64,000 nt of DNA from Eubacterium sp. 1001713B170207_170306_E7 (GCF_015547515.1 NZ_JADMVE010000004.1:372001-436000), one strand, 5' to 3'. Counted from the first letter of the stretch, positions 1-7,998 are shown. Notes: generated from the sequence alone by a model not told the origin. Made by a program: numbers and translations.

Positions 1-190
1 TGGCACCAGCCACTGCCGACAGGCCAAAGCCCTCTGGTGCGAAGATGTCCTGTGTCAAAATCGCTTTGACCCCGGTGTTGATCTCGGCGTCGGTAATGTC
101 CTCCCGCAGGTCTGGAATGGTGAGATTAAAATTCTTGCCGTCTGCGCGTTCATAGGTTACAATCAATTCTTTACTTGTCTTTTCTGCCAT
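1..190 (-). CDS. DUF2922 family protein (partial, 3' end outside window)
   Basis: The first 63 residues are visible, starting MAEKTSKELIVTYERADGKN and running off the left edge without a stop. The pattern (short beta-strand protein, followed by TIPDLREDITDAEINTGVKA) fits DUF2922, a family of about 70-residue Firmicute proteins of unknown function. It lies 14 nt downstream of a DUF1659 gene. These two small families often occur as a pair, which strengthens both calls. The ATG at 190 is preceded by GGAGG (reverse complement of cctcctt at 200-206). No function is known. Confidence 0.7.
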   Translation of the reverse strand, partial: MAEKTSKELIVTYERADGKNFNLTIPDLREDITDAEINTGVKAILTQDIFAPEGFGLSAVAGA

Positions 191-204
191 TTTCTATTTC
201 CTCC

Positions 205-432
205 TTATTCGCCTGTTCTCATCAGTTCTTCGGATACAATTTTTTCCTTTTTCTCCATGATCGGCTCCTGCATCTTGGCGATGGCTTCAGCCGTTGTCAC
301 AAAGGCTTCATCGGTGACGTCTGTTCTCAGATCACCGTAGGTTTTTGTCTTTTTCACAATTCTTCCACCCTCTTCACCGAAGTTCAGGATTGTTTTCATA
401 TCCACCGCACGAATCACTTTCTTAACTGCCAT
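205..432 (-). CDS. DUF1659 family protein
   Basis: A 75-residue protein starting MAVKKVIRAVDMKTILNFGE. The start was chosen over longer in-frame options because AAAGGAGG sits about 10 nt upstream. It resembles DUF1659, a short Firmicute family of unknown function usually next to DUF2922, as here. It is probably co-transcribed with the sigma-factor-like gene upstream (87 nt gap) and the DUF2922 gene downstream. No catalytic residues or membrane segments are visible. Confidence 0.7.
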   Translation of the reverse strand: MAVKKVIRAVDMKTILNFGEEGGRIVKKTKTYGDLRTDVTDEAFVTTAEAIAKMQEPIMEKKEKIVSEELMRTGE

Positions 433-518
433 TTTTTCTGGCCTCCTTTGTTTTATTACCGCTTGCTGCGGCTCATGGTTGTATAATGGCAGGCACCATA
501 AAATCTTACGGTTTCTTT

Positions 519-1163
519 TTAAACTTTTTTCATGAGGCAGGACAGACGCCGCAGTCCCCGGTGAAGCAGCTGGCTCACAGCATTCTCGCTCATCCCCCAC
601 TGGGCTGCCAGATCCGTGACCCGGCGGCCCTCAAGGTAATGTGCCCGGATGGCCCTGCGCTGCCGGGGTGCCAGACATTCCACCAGCGGCTCCAGGCTTT
701 CACTCCGGCGGGCCCGCAGAGCATCGGCCTCCCGGTTCCCGATCACCTCCTCCACGCTGCTTCCGGGCGCGGCAAGCTGTTCCTTCAGCGCAGGGACTTC
801 GCCGCCGGGATCGCTGTCCAGACTCAGAGCTTTCTTCTCTGAATGCCTTTCGGCCTCCTTGGGCTTCTGGACAAAATGGTAAAAGAGCTGGCGTTTGATA
901 TAGGCGGAAAAGTACACGCCTTTTTGGGGCTCGTAACACCTGAGCGCGGTCAGAAGCACCAGGCAGCCCTCCTGCATGGCGTCCTCATAACACGCCCAAT
1001 CGTAGACGTAACGCTTAACCATGCTTTTGATCAGAGGGGTGTAGGCGATAAGCAGCTGTGTCTGGGCTTCGGAATCGCCCAGCTGCCCACGTCTTACCAG
1101 GCTGTTGATCAGGTCATACTGTTCATCTTTCTCGTTTGCACTCACATCTTCAATATCTATCAT
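519..1163 (-). CDS. sigma-70 family RNA polymerase sigma factor
   Basis: 214 residues. Residues about 25-100 look like sigma region 2: an LLIAYTPLIKSMVKRY stretch and the acidic YEDAMQEGCLVLLTAL helix. The C-terminal 60 residues look like region 4, a helix-turn-helix with LAPRQRRAIRAHYLEG and MSENAVSQLLHRGLRRL. The middle is a charged linker, so region 3 is missing, as in ECF/TcdR/phage-type alternative factors. ATG 1161-1163 has AGGAGG about 9 nt upstream. It heads a short operon with the DUF1659 and DUF2922 genes. The target promoters are unknown; they may be island genes (inference). Confidence 0.75.
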   Translation of the reverse strand: MIDIEDVSANEKDEQYDLINSLVRRGQLGDSEAQTQLLIAYTPLIKSMVKRYVYDWACYEDAMQEGCLVLLTALRCYEPQKGVYFSAYIKRQLFYHFVQKPKEAERHSEKKALSLDSDPGGEVPALKEQLAAPGSSVEEVIGNREADALRARRSESLEPLVECLAPRQRRAIRAHYLEGRRVTDLAAQWGMSENAVSQLLHRGLRRLSCLMKKV

Positions 1164-1302
1164 TAATTTGGCCTCCTGATTTATAAAAGAATAATATAGG
1201 TATTGTTAATAAAGTATTTATGGTGGACATCTGTGACCCCCTGTCCGCACCAATTTTGGTCTTTTCAGCCTTTTAGGTGTCTGTGCTGTCCGGCAGTCAA
1301 AT
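1164..1302. other. intergenic region upstream of the sigma-like gene
   Basis: 139 nt between the sigma-like gene and the DnaA-box cluster. It contains the sigma gene RBS and an AT-rich stretch (1180-1220) able to hold its promoter. No RNA gene is recognised. Confidence 0.4.
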
Positions 1303-1343
1303 TTATCCACAGTTATCCACATTATCCACAGCCGTTATCCACA
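1303..1343 (+). repeat. four tandem DnaA boxes (TTATCCACA)
   Basis: Four perfect copies of TTATCCACA, the consensus high-affinity DnaA box, lie in the same orientation at 1303-1311, 1313-1321, 1322-1330 and 1335-1343. The last two encode the C-terminal residues and stop of the replisome-organiser gene. Such clusters mark replication origins of plasmids or phages, or DnaA-titration/regulatory sites. No dnaA, dnaN or other chromosomal-origin gene is nearby. With phage-type replication and antirepressor genes alongside, a relic or functional origin of an integrated element is the simplest reading. Confidence 0.85.
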
Positions 1344-1726
1344 ATCCTGTTGACAATCACATAGACCTCGAGAGGCTGCCCTGAAACCGTGGTGCGGACA
1401 GCGGGCGCGACGTTGTCCGCAAAGGGAATGAGCGTATAAAGGCCCTGGGATTTTCCCTTCACCGCTTTCTGATAACGGATAAGGCCCGCGTCCTCCAGCT
1501 CCTTGCGGTGGCGGGCAATGTTGCGGTAGGTGTTGTCCATGACCTGCTCCAGTTTCTCGGGCCGCACGAAAAACTGTACACGCCAGAGCCAGTCGCCGTT
1601 TGCGGCAAGATAGGCGCAGCGGCTGCACCGGTACAGCAGGTACTGCCACAGGTTTCTGGCCCCCTGGCTGAGCTTGTGTTCTGTGAGCCACTCAAACCAG
1701 GCATTCAGCTCATTAAAGTATTCCAC
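1322..1726 (-). CDS. phage-type replisome organiser / replication initiation protein, short form
   Basis: 134 residues starting (GTG) MEYFNELNAWFEWLTEHKLS. This resembles the N-terminal winged-helix domain of phage replisome organisers, which commonly begin with a MxYFxELN motif. The region RPEKLEQVMDNTYRNIARHR fits the recognition-helix part. The usual C-terminal DnaD-like helicase-loader domain is absent: the protein stops after about 30 extra residues, encoded by the DnaA-box cluster. It is therefore either a short variant or a truncated gene. It starts 8 nt after the antirepressor gene, so the two are probably one transcript. Confidence 0.6.
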   Translation of the reverse strand: MEYFNELNAWFEWLTEHKLSQGARNLWQYLLYRCSRCAYLAANGDWLWRVQFFVRPEKLEQVMDNTYRNIARHRKELEDAGLIRYQKAVKGKSQGLYTLIPFADNVAPAVRTTVSGQPLEVYVIVNRIVDNGCG

Positions 1727-1734
1727 AGGTCTGC

Positions 1735-2502
1735 CTACCGGATGGCTTCCAGGCCTTTTTCCATGAAAAGGCGGATAAAATACGCCTGTCCTTTTGGCGT
1801 CACGCAGGTGGTGTGGTCCAGAAACACCACGCCGGGCTCAGGCTCGAAGATACTCTCGCGCACCTCGAACAGGCCAAGGTCCATGGCCCGCTGGGTAGGG
1901 ATGTTGTTTTCACGCTTGCTGTAGCACAGGTAGCCGTTTCTGCGCATCCAGCTCATGAGGCGCTTCTGCCCAGTATTGATCTTCCGGCCGTTTTCCAGCC
2001 GGATGTTCTGGACCAGCGTGGTGAGCTTTTTCATGGAGATATTGGTCTCAGACATCTGGATTCCACGCGCGAAACGGGCCAGGTCGTTTTGCGCCGCCAG
2101 CGCCTCCTGAAGCTTTACAAGGTTCTGAGTCTGCGACACAAGGGCGTCGGCCAGGCGGTCCTCGTGCAGTTTCTCCGCTCCGCTCATACGCACGGCGGGC
2201 AGCACCTCGTCATAGATCCAGGCCTCAAAGCGTCTGGCGGCTGGCAGCTTGCTGGATACCACCAAGCGGTACAGATCTCCCTCCGGAATAAAGAGCATTT
2301 CCATCTGCTTGTCCGGGCTCTGAGGGTGGGCGGCGAACCGCTTTTCGGCATGCCGGCAGTGACGGCGCACCGCCTCGGACGGACGGGCATATCCCAAGGC
2401 TCTGGCCGCGTCGGCCCCGTTTACCACCACATGTCCTTTTTCGTCGATCACGCGGATCCTGCCAAATTCATCATTCACAAATTCCTGTAACTGTAAATTC
2501 AT
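1735..2502 (-). CDS. phage antirepressor (BRO-N domain plus C-terminal KilAC-type domain)
   Basis: 255 residues. The N-terminal about 110 residues match a BRO-N domain: GRIRVIDEKGHVVVNGADAA, ALGYARPSEAVRRHCRH, and the FIPEGDLYRLVVSSKLPAA and FEAWIYDEVLPAVR motifs typical of phage antirepressors. The C-terminal half (about 150-255) fits an ANT/KilAC domain, with LMSWMRRNGYLCYSKRENNIPTQRAM split across its usual positions and a VTPKGQAYFI end. In phages these proteins bind DNA or repressor to switch lysogeny. ATG 2500-2502 has a GGAGG RBS. It marks the region as phage-derived, although no structural or lysis genes are visible. Confidence 0.85.
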   Translation of the reverse strand: MNLQLQEFVNDEFGRIRVIDEKGHVVVNGADAARALGYARPSEAVRRHCRHAEKRFAAHPQSPDKQMEMLFIPEGDLYRLVVSSKLPAARRFEAWIYDEVLPAVRMSGAEKLHEDRLADALVSQTQNLVKLQEALAAQNDLARFARGIQMSETNISMKKLTTLVQNIRLENGRKINTGQKRLMSWMRRNGYLCYSKRENNIPTQRAMDLGLFEVRESIFEPEPGVVFLDHTTCVTPKGQAYFIRLFMEKGLEAIR

Positions 2503-2730
2503 TTCTTCCTCCGATAATTGGATTTTGAAGCGCTTCCTGTACTTAAGTAATCCCAGTATACAGCAGCCCGCGGTTTGGCGCAGATGTCAAAAAGGCGGTT
2601 CACTGCTTTAAAGGCAGTGCTTTTGGCTTTTTTTACTTCTCATTGTCGTGTTTCCTGCGCAAAAAGCGCTTTATTGAATTTTTTCCGCCATTTTTACCTG
2701 AGCTTTAAAAAAGGCCTAGAAAATTGAAAA
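2503..2730. other. intergenic region with a plus-strand hairpin
   Basis: This gap holds no credible gene. A perfect 6-bp hairpin, CACTGC at 2601-2606 and GCAGTG at 2614-2619, is followed by a T-rich run. It reads as a plus-strand terminator although no plus-strand gene precedes it, so it may be a relic. The antirepressor promoter should lie around 2510-2580. Confidence 0.35.
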
Positions 2731-2759
2731 GCGGTGTACGCCGTTTTGGCGTACACCGC
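2731..2759 (-). terminator. 29-nt palindrome repeat, copy 1 (minus-strand terminator)
   Basis: Perfect 12-bp arms GCGGTGTACGCC (2731-2742) and GGCGTACACCGC (2748-2759) around a 5-nt loop. On the minus strand it follows the 2783-3337 gene and is followed by TTTTCAATTTTC, as expected of an intrinsic terminator. Almost the same sequence recurs at 29161-29191 and 48239-48264. Confidence 0.8.
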
Positions 2760-2782
2760 GATATCCTGTGTTTTTGTGCTGA

Positions 2783-3337
2783 CTATTTCTTTTTATAACA
2801 GAAATGTGCCATTGCTTCTTCAAAGAGCCTCCTGCTCAGGCGCATGAGCCTGCTAAAGCGCTCAGGGTGGCTGTCCTGCTTTCTGGGAAAGAAAAAGCCG
2901 CAGTATTCCAGACCCTTAGCGCTGACCACGCCGCCGCACCTTTCGTACATGGTCGCGTTGTAGCAGCCATAGGCGGTATCCCGGCCCACCTTTTCGGTAC
3001 GGCATTTTGTCTCGACCATCACATCCTCTGTCGCCTGAATATAAAAGGGCAAATGCCCGCCCTTCTCAAGGTGCAGAAGCTTTTTTGTCTTTTCCCGGGC
3101 CAGCTCCCGCGTCATACAGAAATGGGCCAGATAGGCCGGAAGCACCGCATCCCGGTAGGACGCCGTGACCATGACCGGGGCGCGGCCCAGAAAGGCCACG
3201 GCCGTTGCATCGCCATGCCCGTCCTGATAAAGAGGCTGCATGAAAGACACCACATAATCCTCCAGCACCCTGTCAAAGGCCTCTAAATCCATCACCTCAA
3301 TACGGCCCTCTTCAATGAGCGCCATCACATTTTTCAT
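2783..3337 (-). CDS. hypothetical protein, 184 residues, cysteine-rich second half
   Basis: Not recognised. The protein starts MKNVMALIEEGRIEVMDLEA after an AAGGAG ribosome binding site. It has no signal peptide or membrane segment. The second half contains five or six cysteines (VETKCRTEK, YGCYNATMYERCG, LEYCGFFFPRK, AHFCYKKK) and an FFFP motif. A distant similarity in layout to competence-factor ComK crossed my mind but is too weak to assign. It is a single-gene unit between the RiPP operon terminator and the copy-1 palindrome. Confidence 0.6.
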   Translation of the reverse strand: MKNVMALIEEGRIEVMDLEAFDRVLEDYVVSFMQPLYQDGHGDATAVAFLGRAPVMVTASYRDAVLPAYLAHFCMTRELAREKTKKLLHLEKGGHLPFYIQATEDVMVETKCRTEKVGRDTAYGCYNATMYERCGGVVSAKGLEYCGFFFPRKQDSHPERFSRLMRLSRRLFEEAMAHFCYKKK

Positions 3338-3366
3338 AACGATCTCCTTTTAAAAAATATTTACAC

Positions 3367-3406
3367 AAAAAAAGAACAGAAGGGCAGAAAATAGCCCTAC
3401 TGTTCT
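3367..3406 (-). terminator. intrinsic terminator of the RiPP operon
   Basis: On the minus strand an AGAACAG/CTGTTCT plus AGGGC/GCCCT interrupted stem (3373-3385 with 3394-3406) closes an 8-nt loop and is followed by seven T. It lies 80 nt after the nucleotidyltransferase-fold gene and marks the end of the operon. Confidence 0.85.
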
Positions 3407-3485
3407 TCAGGTGTCAGTGCAATTAATCCTGTCGGGGGCACCGGCCCCCTATTCAGTTCGTTCTCTCAGAAAAAACACGCTTTTT

Positions 3486-4697
3486 TTACAGGCGGCTTTT
3501 TTCCTCATGCTCCGGCTCCTGTAAGCCAGACCGCTCATAAAAGCCCTTGGCTGTTGCCACCTCCTGCTCCGAGGTGCTGCGCACTGCCCGCACACGGTGC
3601 AGCGTACGGCCTGGCCGTTTGACCATGGCGCGCACGCCCCGCATCACCCAGGCTGCGGGCAGCAGCACAGGCCTGCCCTCCACCCAGGGAAAGACCATGC
3701 GCATGTGGTCCATGCCCGGAAACAGGGTGCGCCAGAAATAGCGGCGCTGGATGGCCGAGAAGCGCTCCCGCTCATCATAGACACTGGCAAAGGCAGAAAG
3801 TTCCATGTTCTGTGTTGTGCCATAGGTGCCATTGCCCAGAATAAAGCGGCCCATCTCATCAGTGACCGCATCGCCCGGGGGCCCGTCAAACCAGACCTCT
3901 GCCAGGCGGGCAAGGTTATCCCCAAAGGCCTTCAGGCCCATGGTCTCAAGTCCTTGGCCGATTGCCTCCCAGTCCGCCGTCTCTTTGTAAAAGCGCCGGT
4001 ATACCCACAAATCCATAACAGAACGGATGCCGGTGCCGCCCTGGGCGTAATGCTTGGTCAGGTGCGCTACCATGTACAGGTAAAAATCCTCCGGTGTCAT
4101 GGCGTACACACACTGGAAGCCCTCCTTTAGCGCTGCCCGGTCAAAAATATGGTCGAAATACCCGCCGAAGCTGTATTTTTCCGGCAGAATATTGCGGTGT
4201 ATCTCCAGATTCATATAGGGCCTGCGGTAGTAGACATCGTGATTGCCGCCCTCATGCTCGCAGGAAAAGCCCATGCCGGTCAAAATCTGCTTAACCGCCT
4301 TTGTATTGGCGTCGTCCACCAGGATATCCACATCGGCCATGAGCCGCATATCTGGCCTGGGGTATGCGTATTTGAGCACAAAGCCCTTGAGCGGAAGCGC
4401 ACGGATGCCCCGCTGATCAAGGTCTTTGAGCAGTCCGGTCACAGTGACATGCTGGGTGGCCTCCTTGGCAATACCCGAGAGCCTGGCCTGCTTAAACCGC
4501 TGCCGGACGGCCTGCGGGGGCTGCTCCTCCTCCGCAAGCTTTTCCAGCCCGTAGTCGGCCATGCCCGCCACCGAATGCCGTCTGGCTTCTTTATAGATCG
4601 CTTCCCAGTCGCAGCCCGGCTCTAGCGGTTCGGGTTTCCGGTCCTTTAGTACCGCCGCCAACAGCTCTACCACATAACGTTTTTCATCTCTGATCAT
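3486..4697 (-). CDS. nucleotidyltransferase-family protein of RiPP cluster
   Basis: 403 residues with an NTase-fold core: PLKGFVLKYAYPRPDMRLM followed by ADVDILVDDAN (about residues 110-135), where the two acidic residues of the DxD motif would bind metal. This NTP_transf_5-like family occurs in RiPP gene clusters, including lasso-peptide clusters such as that of paeninodin. The role is not firmly established there; peptide or sugar modification is inferred. Its ATG overlaps the ABC exporter stop by 4 nt (ATGA), so translation is coupled. It is last in the operon and as GC-rich as the exporter, unlike the AT-rich modification genes further upstream. Confidence 0.8.
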   Translation of the reverse strand: MIRDEKRYVVELLAAVLKDRKPEPLEPGCDWEAIYKEARRHSVAGMADYGLEKLAEEEQPPQAVRQRFKQARLSGIAKEATQHVTVTGLLKDLDQRGIRALPLKGFVLKYAYPRPDMRLMADVDILVDDANTKAVKQILTGMGFSCEHEGGNHDVYYRRPYMNLEIHRNILPEKYSFGGYFDHIFDRAALKEGFQCVYAMTPEDFYLYMVAHLTKHYAQGGTGIRSVMDLWVYRRFYKETADWEAIGQGLETMGLKAFGDNLARLAEVWFDGPPGDAVTDEMGRFILGNGTYGTTQNMELSAFASVYDERERFSAIQRRYFWRTLFPGMDHMRMVFPWVEGRPVLLPAAWVMRGVRAMVKRPGRTLHRVRAVRSTSEQEVATAKGFYERSGLQEPEHEEKSRL

Positions 4698-6397
4698 TTT
4701 ACTTCTCTCACCCTTTTTTCCATAATTATTTTTCCGTCTGTAATGCGCAGCACCACATCACAGACGGTGAGGGCTGCGGCCTTGTGCGTTACGATGAGGC
4801 AGGTACGGTTTTTGAGACCCTGGATATTTTTAAGCACCCGCTTCTCCGTCTCCCCATCCAGGGCAGAGGTTACCTCGTCCAGCAGCAGCACCGGTGCACC
4901 GCCCAGCAGCGCCCGGGCAATGGCCAGACGCTGAATCTGTCCCTCGGACAGGCCAAGCCCCTTCTCGCCAATGACCGTATCCATTCCCATTGGCAGTTCT
5001 CGGATAAAATCCATGGCACAGCTGTGCTCAGCCGCCTGGATGATCTCCTGCTCTGTGGCTTCAGGGCGGATAAATGCAATATTTTCCCGGATGGTGCCGG
5101 ACAATAGAAAATTGCCCTGAGGCACATAGGCGAAAAGCCCGCGTGTCTGCCGGTCCACCGCGATCCGGAAGCCGTCGTCCATCCTCAGCCCGATATGCCC
5201 CGAGTCCGGCGTGAAAACCCCCAGCAGCAGCTTGAGCAGCGTACTCTTTCCAATGCCCGAAAGCCCCGAAATCACGGCAAAGCTGCCCCGTTCCAGATAC
5301 AGATCTGCCTGATCAAGCACCCTGTCTCTGTCATAGCGGAAGCACACCTGCCGCAGCTCAAGCCCCACCATGTGAGCGTAAAGCGCATCGGCGTCATAGG
5401 GCTGGCTGTCCACGGCCGGTTCGTCCGGCAGAGCCTCGATGTCCATCATCCGCTCCGCCGAGGCCAGCGCCCCGTAATACTGGGGTAGCATGCCCGAAAG
5501 GCCCACAAAAGGCGACTGCACCTGGTTGACCAGCTGCAGCACCGCCGTCAGGGTTCCAAAGCTTATCGTGCCCGCAATCAGCCCCTGACAGCTCCACATC
5601 AGCGCGTACAGGTAGCCCAGATTAAAAATAAAGCCGATGCCCGTATTGGCCGCCACACTGATGGTGTTCTTTCGTATTTTTTCGCTGTAATTGTCCTGCT
5701 GAAGCTGCCGGCCCTTGGCCTCCATGGCCCCCTCCACCTGAAAGGTGCGGATAACCAGAAAGCTCGAAAGCAGCTCCTGCAAAAAGGAGCGCACCTGTCC
5801 ATCAGTCTCCTGAACCCGCTTGTGCAGAGCCTTGAGGCGTTTCCTGAAAAAACGTGTGACCACAAACATGACCGCCCCGGCCAAGGCAAAGATCAGCGAG
5901 AAACGCCAGTCCAGCACACAGAGCACCCAGAAGGCCGACACGATCTTGGTGATGAGCCCGGAAAAGGTCGGTAGCAGCGAGGTCACGCCGTTTGCGATGG
6001 CCTGCACGTCGCTGGTGAGCCGGTTGAGCAGGTCACCGCTGTGGTAAGCCATGACAGCCCGGTAATCCTTTTTTAAAACAGCGGACAAAAACCGCGATTT
6101 AAAGCCCATTTCCAGCTTTCCCTGGATTGCCGCCTGGGCGTGGCGGCAGTAGGCCTGGAGCAGTGCCTGAAGCACGATAATACCAAAGAAAACCGTACTG
6201 CGCCAGACAAGCACCTCCGACCCCTCTGCCGTGGCCCCGTCAATGACGCTCTTTGACGCCAGCGCGAAGGCCACCCCCATACAGGCCAGCCCCACATTGG
6301 CTAAAACCAGCAGCACACAGGCCAAAATCTGCCCTCTGGCATTCTGGTAAAGCCAGGAAAAAACTTCCCGATCAGTGTAAGTGCGTTTGGTATTCAC
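4694..6397 (-). CDS. ABC transporter, fused permease-ATPase (putative peptide exporter)
   Basis: 567 residues. Residues 1-310 form an exporter-type six-helix membrane domain. The C-terminal domain has a Walker A SGLSGIGKSTLLK, a signature LSEGQIQRLAIARALL (LSEGQ instead of LSGGQ) and a Walker B VLLLDEVTSALDGE. There is no N-terminal C39 peptidase domain, so leader removal must be done by another protein, perhaps the S24/S26 peptidase next door. The start is GTG at 6397 after AGGAGA. It follows the peptidase gene across a 103-nt gap holding a long inverted repeat. Inferred role: export of the mature peptide across the membrane. Confidence 0.88.
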   Translation of the reverse strand: MNTKRTYTDREVFSWLYQNARGQILACVLLVLANVGLACMGVAFALASKSVIDGATAEGSEVLVWRSTVFFGIIVLQALLQAYCRHAQAAIQGKLEMGFKSRFLSAVLKKDYRAVMAYHSGDLLNRLTSDVQAIANGVTSLLPTFSGLITKIVSAFWVLCVLDWRFSLIFALAGAVMFVVTRFFRKRLKALHKRVQETDGQVRSFLQELLSSFLVIRTFQVEGAMEAKGRQLQQDNYSEKIRKNTISVAANTGIGFIFNLGYLYALMWSCQGLIAGTISFGTLTAVLQLVNQVQSPFVGLSGMLPQYYGALASAERMMDIEALPDEPAVDSQPYDADALYAHMVGLELRQVCFRYDRDRVLDQADLYLERGSFAVISGLSGIGKSTLLKLLLGVFTPDSGHIGLRMDDGFRIAVDRQTRGLFAYVPQGNFLLSGTIRENIAFIRPEATEQEIIQAAEHSCAMDFIRELPMGMDTVIGEKGLGLSEGQIQRLAIARALLGGAPVLLLDEVTSALDGETEKRVLKNIQGLKNRTCLIVTHKAAALTVCDVVLRITDGKIIMEKRVREVK

Positions 6398-6412
6398 AAA
6401 ATCTCCTGTCTC

Positions 6413-6501
6413 AAAGCCCCAGCCCTCTGCACCCCCGCCATCCCTGAAAGAACGGAATCATCAGAGGTAGAGACATTGAGGGTACAGAGGGCTGGGGCTT
6501 T
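6413..6501 (-). terminator. long inverted repeat between peptidase and exporter genes (attenuator-like)
   Basis: Arms at 6413-6434 and 6480-6501 match at 21 of 22 positions, built around AAAGCCCCAGCCCTCTG, with a 45-nt loop. The right arm touches the stop codon of the peptidase gene. On the minus strand the stem ends in CTTT and then the exporter RBS, so it would be a weak terminator or an mRNA-processing stem setting exporter level. Confidence 0.65.
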
Positions 6502-6968
6502 TATTTAAAACACCGCCGCAAACGGCCGGGCAGCCCCCGCCCCCGCAGCACAACATACCGCACCGGATACAAAAGCCACCATATCCGGCAGTACAGACGG
6601 TACCAGGGGTTTTTGCAGGATATGTAACGGCCATCACGCCAGAAACCCTTGACAAGGCCGATGATCTGGTCGGAACGGATGCCTGTTTCGTTCACAAGCT
6701 GATGATCTCCCCGGAGGGTATACGTTGAATCCGCGTGTACCTTTACCACCCGATGCAATACGTACTGGCCATTGTCTCTGATGTAAAACGGCAGATCGTA
6801 CTTGCGCAGACGGTTCGGTGGTTGTACAATACAGACCTGATCCTTGCGGTCGCGGAGGGTGGGCAGCATACTGGTACCGGCGGAGGTGAAAATGACTTCG
6901 CCGCCTCTGCCAAGCTTTTCCTGCATCAGTGGATGCATATCTTTTAATCTAATTCTTTTTGATTTCAT
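6501..6968 (-). CDS. S24/S26 family peptidase of RiPP cluster
   Basis: 155 residues with the signal-peptidase-like core FTSAGTSMLPTLRDRKDQ; Ser33 of SMLPTL is the expected nucleophile. YVLHRVVKVHADSTYTLRGD corresponds to the conserved region after the catalytic base. A short basic, aromatic C-terminus (WYRLYCRIWWLLYPVRYVV) probably associates with the membrane. This peptidase type is recurrent in clostridial radical-SAM RiPP clusters and is a candidate for leader cleavage, since the exporter lacks a peptidase domain (inference). Its start overlaps the radical SAM gene by 20 nt, implying translational coupling. GC content rises sharply here compared with the genes upstream in the operon. Confidence 0.8.
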   Translation of the reverse strand: MKSKRIRLKDMHPLMQEKLGRGGEVIFTSAGTSMLPTLRDRKDQVCIVQPPNRLRKYDLPFYIRDNGQYVLHRVVKVHADSTYTLRGDHQLVNETGIRSDQIIGLVKGFWRDGRYISCKNPWYRLYCRIWWLLYPVRYVVLRGRGLPGRLRRCFK

Positions 6969-7998
6969 TTAACACACGGTTATTGTGAGCCAGTGCTTTT
7001 AAGTAAGCGCTGCATTTTGCTGTACTGCCTGTTTCAGAATAAAGATTTGCCGGGCATTTCGTGCAGTAAGCATATTCTTCGCAACTCAAACAGTCTTCAC
7101 AGGCCTCAGCATTCTTTACTTTTTGCTTTAACTGCTCCCATGCCACTTCAAAGCCATCCTTAAAAGGTTCGGTATAAAAGCCTGTGAACATGGGACAGGT
7201 TGTCATCTTACCTTCGCTACTCACAAAGAAAGAACTTTTTCCGGCCATGCACCGGAAGCACTGCTCATGACACTCTCTGGTATCCTGCTCTTGTATACCT
7301 ATCAGCCCCTGCTCACAGAATAACTTTTGAAATTTTAAAACCTTCTCGGGCGGTATACGTTTAAAGCTATCCATCTGACCAGGGCAGTCCCTTTCCGGGC
7401 CCATGTATCCGCTAAAACGGAAAGAAAGCCTATGGTCTTTTACATACTCTGCAATCTGCTCATAGTCTCCCGCAAGTGCTGGCAGTGCATTGGTTTTTGT
7501 CTGAACTGGCAAGCCCGCTTTCTGTAAATTATCGATTGCTTCCATGACCCTATAATAGGCATCGCCATTGCCGCAAATTTGCTCGTAACGCTCGGCTGAC
7601 ATTCCATACAAGGTAATATCGATACTGTCTGGGGGGCGTTTTTTGAACAACTGCAAATAGCTGTCGTTTAGAAGGGTACCGTTGGTGAAAACACAAATTT
7701 TGGTTCCCATATCGTAGGTTTTTGTATAGATTTCTTCAAAATCAGGCCGCGTTAAGACTTCACCGCCGGTAAAGTTAATATAAAACACATTATTTTTTAT
7801 GCATTTTGTAATAAACTCTATCCATTCATCTGTTGACTTTTCGTCTAATAAATCTAATTTGTTACGTTCTCCATTCAAATAGCAAAACTCGCACAACAAA
7901 TTACAACGTTTTGTGATTTCTAAAGTGGCACTAAATGCTTTCCCTTTACTCACACTCTCTTTAGCAAGATATTGAATAAATTTTTTATATATACTCAT
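6949..7998 (-). CDS. radical SAM/SPASM peptide-modifying enzyme
   Basis: 349 residues. Cys32, Cys36 and Cys39 in EITKRCNLLCEFCYLNGER form the CxxxCxxC motif that binds the SAM-cleaving iron-sulfur cluster. The C-terminal about 110 residues form a SPASM domain with auxiliary-cluster cysteines (CHEQCFRCMAGKS, GKMTTCPMF, CEDCLSCEEYAYCTKCP). Such enzymes crosslink or epimerise RiPP precursors (sactipeptides, ranthipeptides and relatives). The start overlaps the PqqD stop by 1 nt (TAATG). The partner carrier PqqD and the precursor peptide are encoded just upstream. The product class cannot be told from sequence alone. Confidence 0.92.
   Translation of the reverse strand: MSIYKKFIQYLAKESVSKGKAFSATLEITKRCNLLCEFCYLNGERNKLDLLDEKSTDEWIEFITKCIKNNVFYINFTGGEVLTRPDFEEIYTKTYDMGTKICVFTNGTLLNDSYLQLFKKRPPDSIDITLYGMSAERYEQICGNGDAYYRVMEAIDNLQKAGLPVQTKTNALPALAGDYEQIAEYVKDHRLSFRFSGYMGPERDCPGQMDSFKRIPPEKVLKFQKLFCEQGLIGIQEQDTRECHEQCFRCMAGKSSFFVSSEGKMTTCPMFTGFYTEPFKDGFEVAWEQLKQKVKNAEACEDCLSCEEYAYCTKCPANLYSETGSTAKCSAYLKALAHNNRVLNEIKKN

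Noticed and set aside
1303-1343. DnaA-box cluster as the chromosomal origin oriC
   Set aside because: No dnaA, dnaN, recF, gyr or rpmH nearby; the neighbours are phage-type genes, so an element origin or titration site is more likely.
2783-3337. ComK-like competence factor
   Set aside because: Only loose resemblance in size and an FFFP-type motif. The rest could not be aligned by eye, so it is left as hypothetical.
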